Positions 25,794 through 35,247 of a DNA stretch of 64,000 bases are shown here, piece by piece. The notes under the pieces are model-generated. The model ran no database searches. It had not been told where the DNA came from and worked only from the letters and a program-made list of their open reading frames with translations. The stretch comes from DASTFP01 sp963744345 (lineage in GTDB: Bacteria > Verrucomicrobiota > Verrucomicrobiia > Chthoniobacterales > Terrimicrobiaceae), in the NCBI GenBank assembly GCA_963744345.1, contig CAVUTD010000013.1, positions 1 through 64,000 on the forward strand, written 5' to 3'. Positions within the stretch are counted from its first letter, which is position 1. Every line of letters starts with the position of its first letter. Both the position numbers and the translations under genes were made by a program.

Positions 25794-27917
25794 TCAATTC
25801 TTTTGTTTATTCTTAGTGACTTGTTCGAGGGCGGCAGCAACCACGGCGTCGACAGTGAAGCCGAATTTTTTGACGAGTTTCTGCAAGGGCGCGGACTCGC
25901 CGAAGGTTCTCATGCCAATGCGGGCTCCGTCGATGCCAACGTAGCGCTCCCAGCCGAACCTGGCCGCCTGTTCAACCGAAACCCGGGCGCGAACATTGGA
26001 AGGAAGGACAGATTCGCGATAGGCGTCATCCTGGTCCTCGAAAAACTTCCATGAGGGCATGCTAATGACGCGCGCTTTTACTCCTTGCTTCTTGAGCTCA
26101 TCCTGAGCGGCGGTGCACAGAGAGACCTCGCTCCCGGTGGCGATGAGCAAAACGTCTGCTTCGCCCTCGGCGTCGGCGAGAACATACCCGCCTCGCCGCA
26201 GCCCGGAGGCGGCGGCATACTTCGATCGATCGAGCGTGGGCAGTGCCTGGCGGCTCAAGATCAGAGCCACAGGCTCGTGCTTCAACTCGACGATAACGCG
26301 CCAGGCCTCGGCGACTTCGTTGGCGTCGCAGGGACGGATATCAACGAGACCTGGAACCGAGCGCAGCGCGGCCAGATGTTCAACCGGCTGGTGGGTCGGC
26401 CCATCTTCTCCTACGCCGATCGAATCGTGCGTGAAGACGTAGATCACCGGTAGTTCCATGATAGCGGCCAGGCGCAGGGAACCTTTTCCGTAGTCGCTGA
26501 AGATCAGGAAGCCGGATCCGTAGGCTCGCAGCTTGGCCAGCGCCAAGCCGTTGAGGATCGCTCCCATGGCGTGCTCCCGAACTCCAAAGTGAATATTCCT
26601 GCCCCCCAGAGAATTGCGGCTTACTTCCCCCGCCCCCTCAAAGGTAAGGCGCGTTTTGGTTGAGGGAGAAAGATCCGCTGAGCCGCCAAGCAGCCAAGGG
26701 TGATGTTTGGCCAGCGCATTGAGCACCTTGCCTGAAGAGTCCCGGCTCGCGATTCCTTTGGCATCTGCGGGGAAGGTGGGAATCTCCGCATCCCAGCCTT
26801 TGGGAGGTTCTCGATGTTGAATCGAAAGGGTTTCAGCAGCCAATTCGGGATACTTCTTCTCGTAAGCGGAAAACAAAGACATCCATTCATCGCGAAGCTT
26901 CTTGCCGCGATTCCCAAGCTTCGCCTGGAAATCTTCGCGCACACCGGGGGGAACCAAAAATTTCGCATCCTCTGGCCAGCCGTAATACTTCTTGGCTGCC
27001 TTGATCTCCTCTTCCCCAAGAGGTTCACCGTGCGCCGCGCTGGTGTCTTGTTTGGTGGGTGCGCCGTAGCCGATATGGCTGTCGACAATGACGAGTGTCG
27101 GGCGGTCTGTCGTCTTCTTGAAATGATCGAAAGCTTCCCGCAGGAGGTCCAGGTCGTTCGCATTGGAGACCCGTTCGACGTTCCATCCATAGGCCAGAAA
27201 CCGTCCGGCAACATCCTCGGAAAACGCCAGTGCGGTATGACCCTCAATCGTGATGTGGTTGTTGTCGTAGATCCAACAAAGGTTTGAAAGTCTCAAGTGG
27301 CCGGCCAGAGACGCAGCTTCCCCGCTAATGCCCTCCATCATGCAACCGTCTCCGGCAAGAGCATAGACGTCGAAATCAAAAAGCGGAAAGTCCGGCTTGT
27401 TGTACCGACCGGCGAGCCAATGGCTGGCGAGCGCCATGCCCACGCTGGTGGCTACTCCTTGGCCCAAAGGCCCTGAAGTTGTCTCCACACCAGAGGTCCA
27501 GCGATATTCCGGATGGCCCGGACACCGGCTTTCCAATTGCCGAAAGTTCTTGAGATCGTCGAGCGGAACTGCCAGGTCGCCCAGCGTTTCATACTTTCGG
27601 TTCACCGCCTTTACCCCTGTCAGGTGCAGCAACGAATAAAGGAGGGTGGAAGCATGGCCTGCCGAAAGGATAAACCGGTCCCGATTAGGCCAAATGGGAT
27701 CCTCCGGATCAAATCGAAGGAAATCCTGCCAAACCACATAGGCTACGGGCGCCATCGCCATCGGAGTTCCCGGATGGCCTGAATTCGCCTGCTGAACGGC
27801 GTCCATGCTCAGCGTGCGGATGGTGTTGATCGACAGTGAGTCAGCGTTCTGCTGGGAGGCAGGAGCCTTTGGCAGATTATCCGGCTTCAGTCGGGCCTCT
27901 CGTATGGCTTCATTCAT
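25794..27917 (-). CDS. tkt: Transketolase, full length
   Basis: A 707-residue TPP enzyme of usual size. The N-terminal half has the substrate His loop (QQANSGHPGTPMAMAP), GPLGQGVATSVGMALA and the TPP motif GDGCMMEGISGEAASLAGHLRLSNLCWIYDNNHITIEG. The middle domain carries FGVREHAMGAILNG with the catalytic Glu, and DYGKGSLRLAAIMELPVIYVFTHDSIGVGEDGPTHQPVEHL. It is the first gene of the minus-strand tetritol series, so it can directly connect erythrose 4-phosphate with the pentose phosphate pathway. A second, split transketolase lies at 39291-41089. Confidence 0.96.
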   Translation of the reverse strand: MNEAIREARLKPDNLPKAPASQQNADSLSINTIRTLSMDAVQQANSGHPGTPMAMAPVAYVVWQDFLRFDPEDPIWPNRDRFILSAGHASTLLYSLLHLTGVKAVNRKYETLGDLAVPLDDLKNFRQLESRCPGHPEYRWTSGVETTSGPLGQGVATSVGMALASHWLAGRYNKPDFPLFDFDVYALAGDGCMMEGISGEAASLAGHLRLSNLCWIYDNNHITIEGHTALAFSEDVAGRFLAYGWNVERVSNANDLDLLREAFDHFKKTTDRPTLVIVDSHIGYGAPTKQDTSAAHGEPLGEEEIKAAKKYYGWPEDAKFLVPPGVREDFQAKLGNRGKKLRDEWMSLFSAYEKKYPELAAETLSIQHREPPKGWDAEIPTFPADAKGIASRDSSGKVLNALAKHHPWLLGGSADLSPSTKTRLTFEGAGEVSRNSLGGRNIHFGVREHAMGAILNGLALAKLRAYGSGFLIFSDYGKGSLRLAAIMELPVIYVFTHDSIGVGEDGPTHQPVEHLAALRSVPGLVDIRPCDANEVAEAWRVIVELKHEPVALILSRQALPTLDRSKYAAASGLRRGGYVLADAEGEADVLLIATGSEVSLCTAAQDELKKQGVKARVISMPSWKFFEDQDDAYRESVLPSNVRARVSVEQAARFGWERYVGIDGARIGMRTFGESAPLQKLVKKFGFTVDAVVAAALEQVTKNKQKN

Positions 27918-28698
27918 AACAACTGTTCACGGGCAAAACATTCCTTAGAATACGCCATTTTCGACCGCCAGGGCGAACCCTGTCATAGAGGGTTCTCCGC
28001 TCGGAGCGGCCGTTTCCAGGCGCTGCCTTCGATGGGAGCGCTCTGCTTCCCCTCCTGGAGTGGTTGAGGAAAAACTCGCACGCTGGTCTTCCAGCAGGTT
28101 AAAGCAGAATCCCTTATAAGAATCGAATCTCCACGCGTGCTGCAACAATTTCTTTCGCACTGTCGCCTCGATCGGACGACCAGCTCGGAGGGCGAGCGTC
28201 TTCATTCTCACGATAGGGAGGAGCTATTGCGGCAGTCTTGGCGGGAAGTCCCGCTTGGGTGGGTGATTTATTCGCGACATCTGTTCAGAGGCAAGACAAT
28301 TTTTGTAAAACTTTTGTCGTTGTTCTTATCAGAAGTGCTTACGAAGGTGTTCGCAGCAAAAGGGTTCAGACAATCATCGGAGAAAGCCGTATGAACGGAT
28401 GGGGATTTCTTTGAGATTGAGATAAAAAACTGTTTCCTCGTTGTCGAGGAGACCTTTCTATTGTAGCCATTAGCAATCATTTCGCGACGGCTGAAAGCGT
28501 CGTTCAAGAGAGAAGTGTGGAAGGATGCCGAGTGTGCCGCGCCCATTGAGAACACAATTGCAGTGGAGAAACTCCTGTCGCTGCCCTGCCGCAGGTCAGG
28601 ATGATGTAAGCGCGCCTGCCATGACAAGAAGACCTGCCGAGGCAAAGCCAAGAATCCCGCTGCTGCAGCAGGCAAGCCCCACGTCACGATCAAAGAAA
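27918..28698. promoter_or_regulatory. Divergent intergenic region between tkt and iolC
   Basis: About 780 bp without a convincing gene; short open frames here look unlike proteins. It must contain the promoters of both the minus-strand tetritol operon and the plus-strand iol operon. Visible items are a 6-bp inverted repeat GCGGGA-AG-TCCCGC (28241-28254) and an A/T-rich stretch near 28297-28330. No clear -35/-10 pair or operator could be assigned. Confidence 0.5.
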
Positions 28699-30687
28699 AT
28701 GAAGAACCTGACGCAGTTCGAGTCTCGCCGCCGGTTGGATGTGATATGTGTTGGTCGCCTTGGGGTTGATCTCTATGCGCAGCAAATCGGGTCGCGGCTT
28801 GAAGATGTGACCAGTTTCGCCAAATATCTTGGCGGTTCTTCAGGGAACATTGCGGCCAACACGGCGCGGCTGGGGCTAAAGTCGGCCATGCTCACTCGCG
28901 TGGGGGACGATCAGATGGGCCGTTTTCTCACTGAGACGTTGGCCAAGGAAGGATGCGACGTGAGCCACGTTGTCAAGGATCCAGAGCGTTTAACTGCACT
29001 GGTCTTGTTAGGGCTAAAGGATCGACAGACGTTCCCGTTGGTGTTTTACAGAGAAAATTGTGCCGACATGGCGTTGGAGGCCGACGACTTCGACGAAGCC
29101 TTCATTGCTTCGAGCCGCGCGCTCTTGATCACTGGGACCCACTTCTCCACCGCGCAGGTCAACGAGACAAGCCGGCGCGCTCTGCACCATGCTCGCCGCA
29201 ACAATGTGCGCACGATTCTGGATATCGACTATCGGCCGGTGCTCTGGGGTCTCACGGGCAAAGCCCAGGGCGAGGTGCGCTACGTTTCGAGTGAAGGGGT
29301 GACCAAGCACATGCGCGGCATCCTTCCTCTCTTTGATCTGATTGTCGGCACGGAAGAGGAGTTCGAAATTGCGGGAGGAGAAGAAGATCTCCTTGCCACG
29401 CTGCGGAGCGTGCGCGAAGTGACCAAGGCGACGTTGGTAGTCAAGCGGGGAGCCCTTGGGTGCTCGGTTTTCGAAGGCGAAATTCCCGGTTCTCTTGACC
29501 AGGCGCCGACGTTCGCCGGAGTCCAAGTCGAAGTGCTCAACGTTCTTGGTGCGGGTGACGCCTTCATGTCCGGCTTTCTAAGCAGCTGGCTACGAGGGGA
29601 GGATTATGAGGTATGCGCGGCTCGGGGCAATGGCTGCGGGGCGCTGGCCGTTTCGCGGCACGGCTGCTCCATAGCGATGCCAAGCGCCGTAGAGCTCGAC
29701 TATTTTCTCAAGGAAGCGACGTTGGACCCGGACCGCATGCGCCGGCCAAATCGAGACAGCATGCTGGCGCATCTGCATCGAGTTACTGTTCCCCGCCCTC
29801 GCTGGGAAGAGCTCCACATTTTCGCCTTCGATCATCGCAGTCAATTTGCAGAGCTGGCGCGAAGGGTTGGGGCACCCGAGAGCCGCATCCCAGTGCTGAA
29901 AAAATTGTTCGTTGAGGCGGTAGCGTCTGTGGAACGGGAACGGGCCGACTCTGTCGGCAAGCTCGGGATTCTTGCCGACGAGACCTATGGGCAAGATGCG
30001 CTCAATGCCGCAACCGGCCGCGGGTGGTGGATTGGACGGCCGGTGGAACTACCGGGCTCCAACCCCCTCCAGTTTGAATACGGTCGATCGATCGGGACCA
30101 ACCTGATTACCTGGCCCAACGAGCACGTGGCCAAGTGCCTTGTCTTTTATCATCCCGATGACCCCACAGAGCACCGACTCGAACAGGAGACCCAAGTGCG
30201 TGCTCTCTATCAAGCTACTCAAGCGAGCGGCCATGAGTTGCTGCTGGAGATCATCCCGCCGAAAGAGCGGACACAACTCGACACTGTGTATCGATGCCTC
30301 AAACAATTCTATGATCTCGGCATCAAACCTGAGTGGTGGAAGCTTGAGTCTATGAACGCAGAGCAGTGGCATTCCATTGACGAGCTCATTGCCGAGCGCG
30401 ATCCTTTTTGCCGTGGAGTATTGCTTTTGGGATTGAGTGCTCCAGTTGAGAGACTGGCCGAAGGCTTCAAGAATGCTTCGGCGTCAAAGACGTGCCGGGG
30501 ATTTGCCGTGGGCAGAACGATTTTCGAGAAGGCGAGTCTAGCCTGGCTGGAAGGGCAGATCGACGACGAAGCGCTCATCGCCCGCACGCAGGAAATATTC
30601 TACAATTTAATTACCCTCTGGCGCGAAGCACGTAAGAACGCGCCGGCAAGGTCAACCAAAACCATCCTTGAGGAGATCGCAGTATGA
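28699..30687 (+). CDS. iolC: 5-dehydro-2-deoxygluconokinase fused to DUF2090 (predicted aldolase)
   Basis: A 662-residue two-domain protein. Residues 1 to about 330 are a PfkB/ribokinase-family kinase with LGGSSGNIAANTARLG near the N-terminus and the catalytic motif VLGAGDAFMSGFLSSWL; it phosphorylates 5-dehydro-2-deoxy-D-gluconate. Residues from about 355 (WEELHIFAFDHRSQFAELARRVG) to the end are DUF2090, a TIM-barrel module commonly fused to IolC and thought to supply the aldolase step usually done by IolJ. No separate iolJ is in the window, which fits. ATG 28699 is chosen at the conserved start; upstream in-frame ATGs add unlike-protein sequence. It overlaps iolD by 4 bp. Confidence 0.94.
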   Translation: MKNLTQFESRRRLDVICVGRLGVDLYAQQIGSRLEDVTSFAKYLGGSSGNIAANTARLGLKSAMLTRVGDDQMGRFLTETLAKEGCDVSHVVKDPERLTALVLLGLKDRQTFPLVFYRENCADMALEADDFDEAFIASSRALLITGTHFSTAQVNETSRRALHHARRNNVRTILDIDYRPVLWGLTGKAQGEVRYVSSEGVTKHMRGILPLFDLIVGTEEEFEIAGGEEDLLATLRSVREVTKATLVVKRGALGCSVFEGEIPGSLDQAPTFAGVQVEVLNVLGAGDAFMSGFLSSWLRGEDYEVCAARGNGCGALAVSRHGCSIAMPSAVELDYFLKEATLDPDRMRRPNRDSMLAHLHRVTVPRPRWEELHIFAFDHRSQFAELARRVGAPESRIPVLKKLFVEAVASVERERADSVGKLGILADETYGQDALNAATGRGWWIGRPVELPGSNPLQFEYGRSIGTNLITWPNEHVAKCLVFYHPDDPTEHRLEQETQVRALYQATQASGHELLLEIIPPKERTQLDTVYRCLKQFYDLGIKPEWWKLESMNAEQWHSIDELIAERDPFCRGVLLLGLSAPVERLAEGFKNASASKTCRGFAVGRTIFEKASLAWLEGQIDDEALIARTQEIFYNLITLWREARKNAPARSTKTILEEIAV

Positions 30688-32594
30688 ACGAGACCATTTT
30701 AGAGACGCCAACTTCCAGCAAACGTGGCACGGTTCGGCTTACGGCCGCGCAAGCTCTCGTGCGCTACCTTTCTGGATTATGCACCCGGCTTGAGGGACCT
30801 CAAGGCGACGAAACGGTTCCTCTTTTCGGAGGAGTATTCGCCATCTTCGGCCATGGAAACGTCGCCGCAATCGGGGAGGCTCTTTACCAATATCGCGACA
30901 GACTGCCGACGTACCGGGCGCACAACGAACAGGCCATGGCCCATGCGGCCATTGCTTACGCGAAGGCGCACTTCCGGCGCCGCATGATGGCTTGCACGAG
31001 TTCGATCGGACCCGGAGCGACCAACTTCCTTACCGCCGCGGCGCTGGCGCACGTCAATCGCTTGCCGGTGCTTTTTCTTCCCGGCGACGTTTTCGTCTCG
31101 CGAGATCCTGATCCGGTGCTTCAACAGGTGGAGGACTTCAGCGACGGAACTGTTTCGGCGAACGATTGCTTCCGTCCGGTGTCGCGTTATTTCGACCGGA
31201 TCATTCATCCCTCTCAATTGCTCACCTCGCTTCCGCGTGCGATCCGCGTGCTGACCGATCCTGCCCTGTGTGGTCCGGTCACTCTTGCCTTGCCGCAGGA
31301 TGTGCAGGCGGACGCCTTTGATTATCCGGTCGATTTCTTCGAAAGCCCGCTGGTGGAGTATCGAGCCCTGCCTCCAAATGAGGTGGAATTGGCCGCGGCC
31401 GTCCGCGTGCTGATGGCCGCCAAGCGACCGGTCGTCATCGCCGGTGGTGGAGTGCTTTATGGAGGAGCCTGCGAGGCTCTGCGTCTCTTTGCCGAGCGCC
31501 ACGGAGTGCCAGTTGGCGAGACGCAAGCTGGCAAGAGTTCCCTGCCTTCGGAGCATCCTTTGCAGTTGGGCTCTGTGGGAGTAACTGGCTCGCCGGCTTC
31601 CAATGCGCTCGCGAGCGAAGCCGATTTGATTCTCGCCGTGGGGACCCGCCTGCAGGATTTCACCACGGGATCAAACTCGCTCTTCACCAAGGCGCGGTTG
31701 GTTTCGCTGAATGTAAATCCCTTTGATGCGATCAAAGCGCGGGGCGTGCCCGTGCAGGTCGACGCGCGTTTGGGCCTGGAGGCTCTGATGAAGGCGCTGC
31801 CACACTGGCGAGCCGAGGCCGCTTGGACAGAACGCGCCAAGGCGGCCGCGGGCGCCTGGCGGTCCACGGTGGAGGCAATTACACAGCGTCGCGACTTAAA
31901 TGCCGGCGAGTTGCCGTACGATGGTGAGGTCATCGGAGCCGTGCAACGCTCCAGCGCCGAGTCGATGACCAAAGATATCGTTGTTTGCGCGGCTGGAACG
32001 CTTCCCGCTGAGCTTCACAAGTTGTGGCGCACTTCGACGCCAGGCGGCTATCACATGGAATACGGCTATTCCTGTATGGGCTACGAGATTGCAGGAGCCT
32101 TAGGGGTCAAGATCGCGCGCCCGGAGCGGGAGGTGATCGTGATGGTGGGAGATGGCAGCTATCTGATGCTGAACAACGAAATCGCCACCTCGGTGATGCT
32201 CGACAAGAAGCTAATCATCGTATTGCTCGATAACCGCGGCTATGGATGTATCAACCGCCTTCAGCAGCATTGTGGAAGCGCGCCTTTTAACAACATGCTC
32301 GTCGATAGCCTGCAGTTTGGTCCAGGGGCGCCAGCGATCGATTTCGCTGCCAACGCCGCCTCCCTCGGCGCGTTGTCAGAGAAGGTTAGCAACATCTCGG
32401 AGTTGGAAGCCGCTCTTCAGCGGGCCCGTGGAGCTGATCGCACCTATCTCATCTGCATTGATACCGATGACACTCGCACCACCAAAGAGGGAGGCTGGTG
32501 GTGGGAAGTGGCCGTGCCTGAGGAATCCCCCAGCGAGTCTGTCCGCCAAGCTCGCGCAGCTTACGTGCGTGGAAAGGAAAACCAGAAGCGATGA
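30684..32594 (+). CDS. iolD: 3D-(3,5/4)-trihydroxycyclohexane-1,2-dione hydrolase
   Basis: A 636-residue TPP-dependent enzyme that opens the inositol-derived ring to 5-deoxy-glucuronate. It has the acetolactate-synthase-like three-domain layout: catalytic Glu region (YRAHNEQAMAHAAIAYAKA), central domain (RPVVIAGGGVLYGGACEALR), and the C-terminal TPP motif MVGDGSYLMLNNEI ending in DNRGYGCINRLQ. GVFAIFGHGNVAAIGEAL is a typical IolD start. It overlaps iolC and iolB by 4 bp each, which indicates coupled translation. Confidence 0.96.
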   Translation: MNETILETPTSSKRGTVRLTAAQALVRYLSGLCTRLEGPQGDETVPLFGGVFAIFGHGNVAAIGEALYQYRDRLPTYRAHNEQAMAHAAIAYAKAHFRRRMMACTSSIGPGATNFLTAAALAHVNRLPVLFLPGDVFVSRDPDPVLQQVEDFSDGTVSANDCFRPVSRYFDRIIHPSQLLTSLPRAIRVLTDPALCGPVTLALPQDVQADAFDYPVDFFESPLVEYRALPPNEVELAAAVRVLMAAKRPVVIAGGGVLYGGACEALRLFAERHGVPVGETQAGKSSLPSEHPLQLGSVGVTGSPASNALASEADLILAVGTRLQDFTTGSNSLFTKARLVSLNVNPFDAIKARGVPVQVDARLGLEALMKALPHWRAEAAWTERAKAAAGAWRSTVEAITQRRDLNAGELPYDGEVIGAVQRSSAESMTKDIVVCAAGTLPAELHKLWRTSTPGGYHMEYGYSCMGYEIAGALGVKIARPEREVIVMVGDGSYLMLNNEIATSVMLDKKLIIVLLDNRGYGCINRLQQHCGSAPFNNMLVDSLQFGPGAPAIDFAANAASLGALSEKVSNISELEAALQRARGADRTYLICIDTDDTRTTKEGGWWWEVAVPEESPSESVRQARAAYVRGKENQKR

Positions 32595-33391
32595 TGAATC
32601 TGATCGTCAAACCTAAAAAAGGCTCGAAAGAAATCGTGTCGGTGACGCCGGCGTCGGCAGGATGGCGGTATATCAGCTTTTCGGCGTATCAACTGGCTGC
32701 CGGCCAAACCCTTGATCTTTCGGACAACTCCAACGAGCTCTGCGCCGTGGTGCTGAGCGGGATCGTCTCCGCTGAGACCGAGGGCCACAGCTGGAAGGAG
32801 ATCGGCGGAAGAATGAGCGTCTTCGACGATGCCGCTCCCTACGCGGTCTATATTCCACCCCGCGCAAAGCTCACCATTGTCGCCAAGACGGCAGCCGAGC
32901 TAGGGGTAGCCGGGGGTCCTGCGAAAGGCGAGCTCCCAGCGCGGCTTATTGAGCCAGCGGCGATGCGGCGCAGCGCACGCGGCAAGGGCTCCAATACGCG
33001 CTACGTCTGCGACATTCTCCCCCAAGATGAGCCCGCCGAGTCGGTCCTCGTCGTCGAAGTCAAGACACCGAGTGGACACTCTTCGAGCTACCCCCCGCAT
33101 AAGCACGACATCGATAATATTCCGCAGGAAAGTTTGCTGGAGGAGACGTATTATCATCGTATCAATCCGCCGCAGGGTTTTGTCTTTCAGCGCGTTTACA
33201 GCGACTCACGCGATCTTGACGAGTCGTTATCGGTCGAGGATCGCGATGTCGTTCTGGTGCCTCGCGGCTACCATCCCGTCGTCGTTCCCCACGGGTACGA
33301 ATCGTACTACTTCAACGTCATGGCAGGTCCCAAACGCGTCTGGCATTTTCACAACGACCCAGCCCACGAATGGATTCTCTCCGCCAGTTGA
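32591..33391 (+). CDS. iolB: 5-deoxy-glucuronate isomerase
   Basis: A 266-residue bicupin. Metal-binding residues show in SSSYPPHKHD (two His), LEETYYHRI (Glu) and the later YHPVVVPHGYESYYFNVMAGP. It converts 5-deoxy-D-glucuronate to 5-dehydro-2-deoxy-D-gluconate, the substrate of IolC. ATG 32591 overlaps the iolD stop; a second ATG at 32594 is equally possible. mmsA follows after 35 bp. Confidence 0.95.
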   Translation: MMNLIVKPKKGSKEIVSVTPASAGWRYISFSAYQLAAGQTLDLSDNSNELCAVVLSGIVSAETEGHSWKEIGGRMSVFDDAAPYAVYIPPRAKLTIVAKTAAELGVAGGPAKGELPARLIEPAAMRRSARGKGSNTRYVCDILPQDEPAESVLVVEVKTPSGHSSSYPPHKHDIDNIPQESLLEETYYHRINPPQGFVFQRVYSDSRDLDESLSVEDRDVVLVPRGYHPVVVPHGYESYYFNVMAGPKRVWHFHNDPAHEWILSAS

Positions 33392-33426
33392 CGCACCTCT
33401 GAACCCCAACTGATCAACTATCGAGT

Positions 33427-35031
33427 ATGTCAACGAAAACTCTCAAGGAAAACGAATTGCCGCCGATGAGCTCAACCACCGGCCGGATAGAGCATTTCAT
33501 CAACGGCAAACACGTCCGAGGGGGAGGACGAACGAGTGACGTCTTTAATCCCGCGACCGGAGAAATCGCCGCGCAAGTCACCTTGGCTTCCGCGGCGGAA
33601 GTGGACGCGGCAGTTTCTGCCGCGCGCGGCGCCTTCCCCGCTTGGTCTAAGCTCTCGGCGCTCAGGCGTTCGCGATACCTTTTCCGTTTCAAAGCCTTGC
33701 TCGAAGAGCATCATGACGAATTGGCTAAGATCATCACCCGAGAGCACGGGAAGATTTTTTCGGATGCGAAGGGAGAAGTTGTTCGCGGCATGGAGGTGGT
33801 TGAGTTCGCCTGCGGCATTCCGCATTTGCTCAAGGGTCAGCACAGCGATGAGATTGGCGGAGGTATCGACAACTGGAGCACGCGCCAGCCGCTTGGCGTG
33901 GTCGCAGGAATTACTCCGTTCAACTTTCCTGCCATGGTGCCGATGTGGATGTTCCCAGTGGCTATCGCTTGCGGCAATACGTTTGTCTTAAAGCCCTCCG
34001 AACGCGATCCTTCAACCTCGATCCGGATCGCGGAATTGCTTAGCGAAGCCGGCTTACCCGATGGCGTCGTCAATGTTGTGCAAGGCGATAAAGTGGCCGT
34101 CGATGCTCTTATCGAGCACCCGCACATCGCCGCACTCTCCTTTGTCGGCTCAACGCCCATTGCCGAGTACATCTCCAAGGAAGCAACCAGACGCGGGAAG
34201 CGCGTGCAGGCTCTGGGTGGCGCGAAGAACCATCTTGTGGTGATGCCCGACGCCGATCTCGATCATGCTGCCGATGCTCTTCTTGGCGCTGCTTACGGAT
34301 CGGCGGGAGAGCGCTGCATGGCCATCTCGGTGGCGGTCGCCGTCGGCAAGACCGCGGACAAGCTTGTCCAGAAGCTCAAACCACGCGTGCAGGCTCTAAA
34401 GATACGCGAAGGCATGGATCCGGAGGCCGAGATGGGTCCGGTCGTCACCGCCACGCACAAGGCGAAGATCGAAGACTATATCGAGGATGGCGTGAAGTCC
34501 GGGGCGAATCTGGTGGTGGATGGACGTGGATTCAAGGCCGCAGGGCACGAGCGCGGCTTCTTTCTTGCCGGGACGCTCTTCGACAATGTCACCCCAGAGA
34601 TGCGCATCTACCGGGAAGAGATTTTCGGTCCGGTGCTGTGCATTGTTCGTGTGCCGAACTTTGAGAGCGCGATCGAACTCATCAACAAGCACGAGTTCGG
34701 CAATGGCGTCTCGTGCTACACCCGCAATGGAGGAACCGCGCGTGAGTTTGCCCGGCGCGTTCAGATCGGCATGGTTGGCATAAACGTGCCCATACCGGTG
34801 CCCATGGCCTGGCATTCATTTGGGGGTTGGAAGCGCTCGCTCTTTGGCGATCAGCACATCTACGGGGAGGAAGGAATTCGCTTCTATACTCGCTACAAGA
34901 GCATCATGCAGCGCTGGCCGGCCGGCGAACCCTCCGCCGTCGAGTTGGCCTATACCTCCGGCACCGAAGGCGATACCTCCACCCAAACCGAAAGCGCGTC
35001 CGGCGCGCAATTTGTCATGCCAACTAATTGA
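33427..35031 (+). CDS. mmsA: (Methyl)malonate-semialdehyde dehydrogenase, CoA-acylating
   Basis: A 534-residue aldehyde dehydrogenase of the MmsA/IolA group. Catalytic Cys is in GSAGERCMAISV; the family features GVVAGITPFNFPAMVPMWMFPVAIACGN, the LGGAKNHLVVMPDAD segment (Glu of LELGG replaced as usual in this group) and GMVGINVPIPVPMAWHSFGGWKRSLFGD are present. It oxidises malonate semialdehyde from the inositol route to acetyl-CoA. A C-terminal tail of about 30 Ser/Thr/Ala-rich residues extends past the family end. The spacer to 35247 holds no gene. Confidence 0.95.
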   Translation: MSTKTLKENELPPMSSTTGRIEHFINGKHVRGGGRTSDVFNPATGEIAAQVTLASAAEVDAAVSAARGAFPAWSKLSALRRSRYLFRFKALLEEHHDELAKIITREHGKIFSDAKGEVVRGMEVVEFACGIPHLLKGQHSDEIGGGIDNWSTRQPLGVVAGITPFNFPAMVPMWMFPVAIACGNTFVLKPSERDPSTSIRIAELLSEAGLPDGVVNVVQGDKVAVDALIEHPHIAALSFVGSTPIAEYISKEATRRGKRVQALGGAKNHLVVMPDADLDHAADALLGAAYGSAGERCMAISVAVAVGKTADKLVQKLKPRVQALKIREGMDPEAEMGPVVTATHKAKIEDYIEDGVKSGANLVVDGRGFKAAGHERGFFLAGTLFDNVTPEMRIYREEIFGPVLCIVRVPNFESAIELINKHEFGNGVSCYTRNGGTAREFARRVQIGMVGINVPIPVPMAWHSFGGWKRSLFGDQHIYGEEGIRFYTRYKSIMQRWPAGEPSAVELAYTSGTEGDTSTQTESASGAQFVMPTN

Positions 35032-35247
35032 GCCGCAGCTTTGACGCTCCGGCTACGCAATGACAGAAATTCGTCTTTAGAACCTTCTTAGGCTCGCAGG
35101 AAACACGCTTAGCTAAGTCGAGTGGATCTTTCCCTTCCCCACTGAGGTGCTAGAGCTATGCCTTCGGACCGGCTGCCTTCACGACCGCGCTTGCTCCGGA
35201 TCCATAACAGCCTTCGCCTCGCGCTGCTACTTCCGAGGCCAATGATC

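Noticed and set aside
28268..28693. 141-codon open frame on the minus strand between tkt and iolC
   Set aside because: No family resemblance, unusual composition, and it would occupy the region needed for two divergent promoters.
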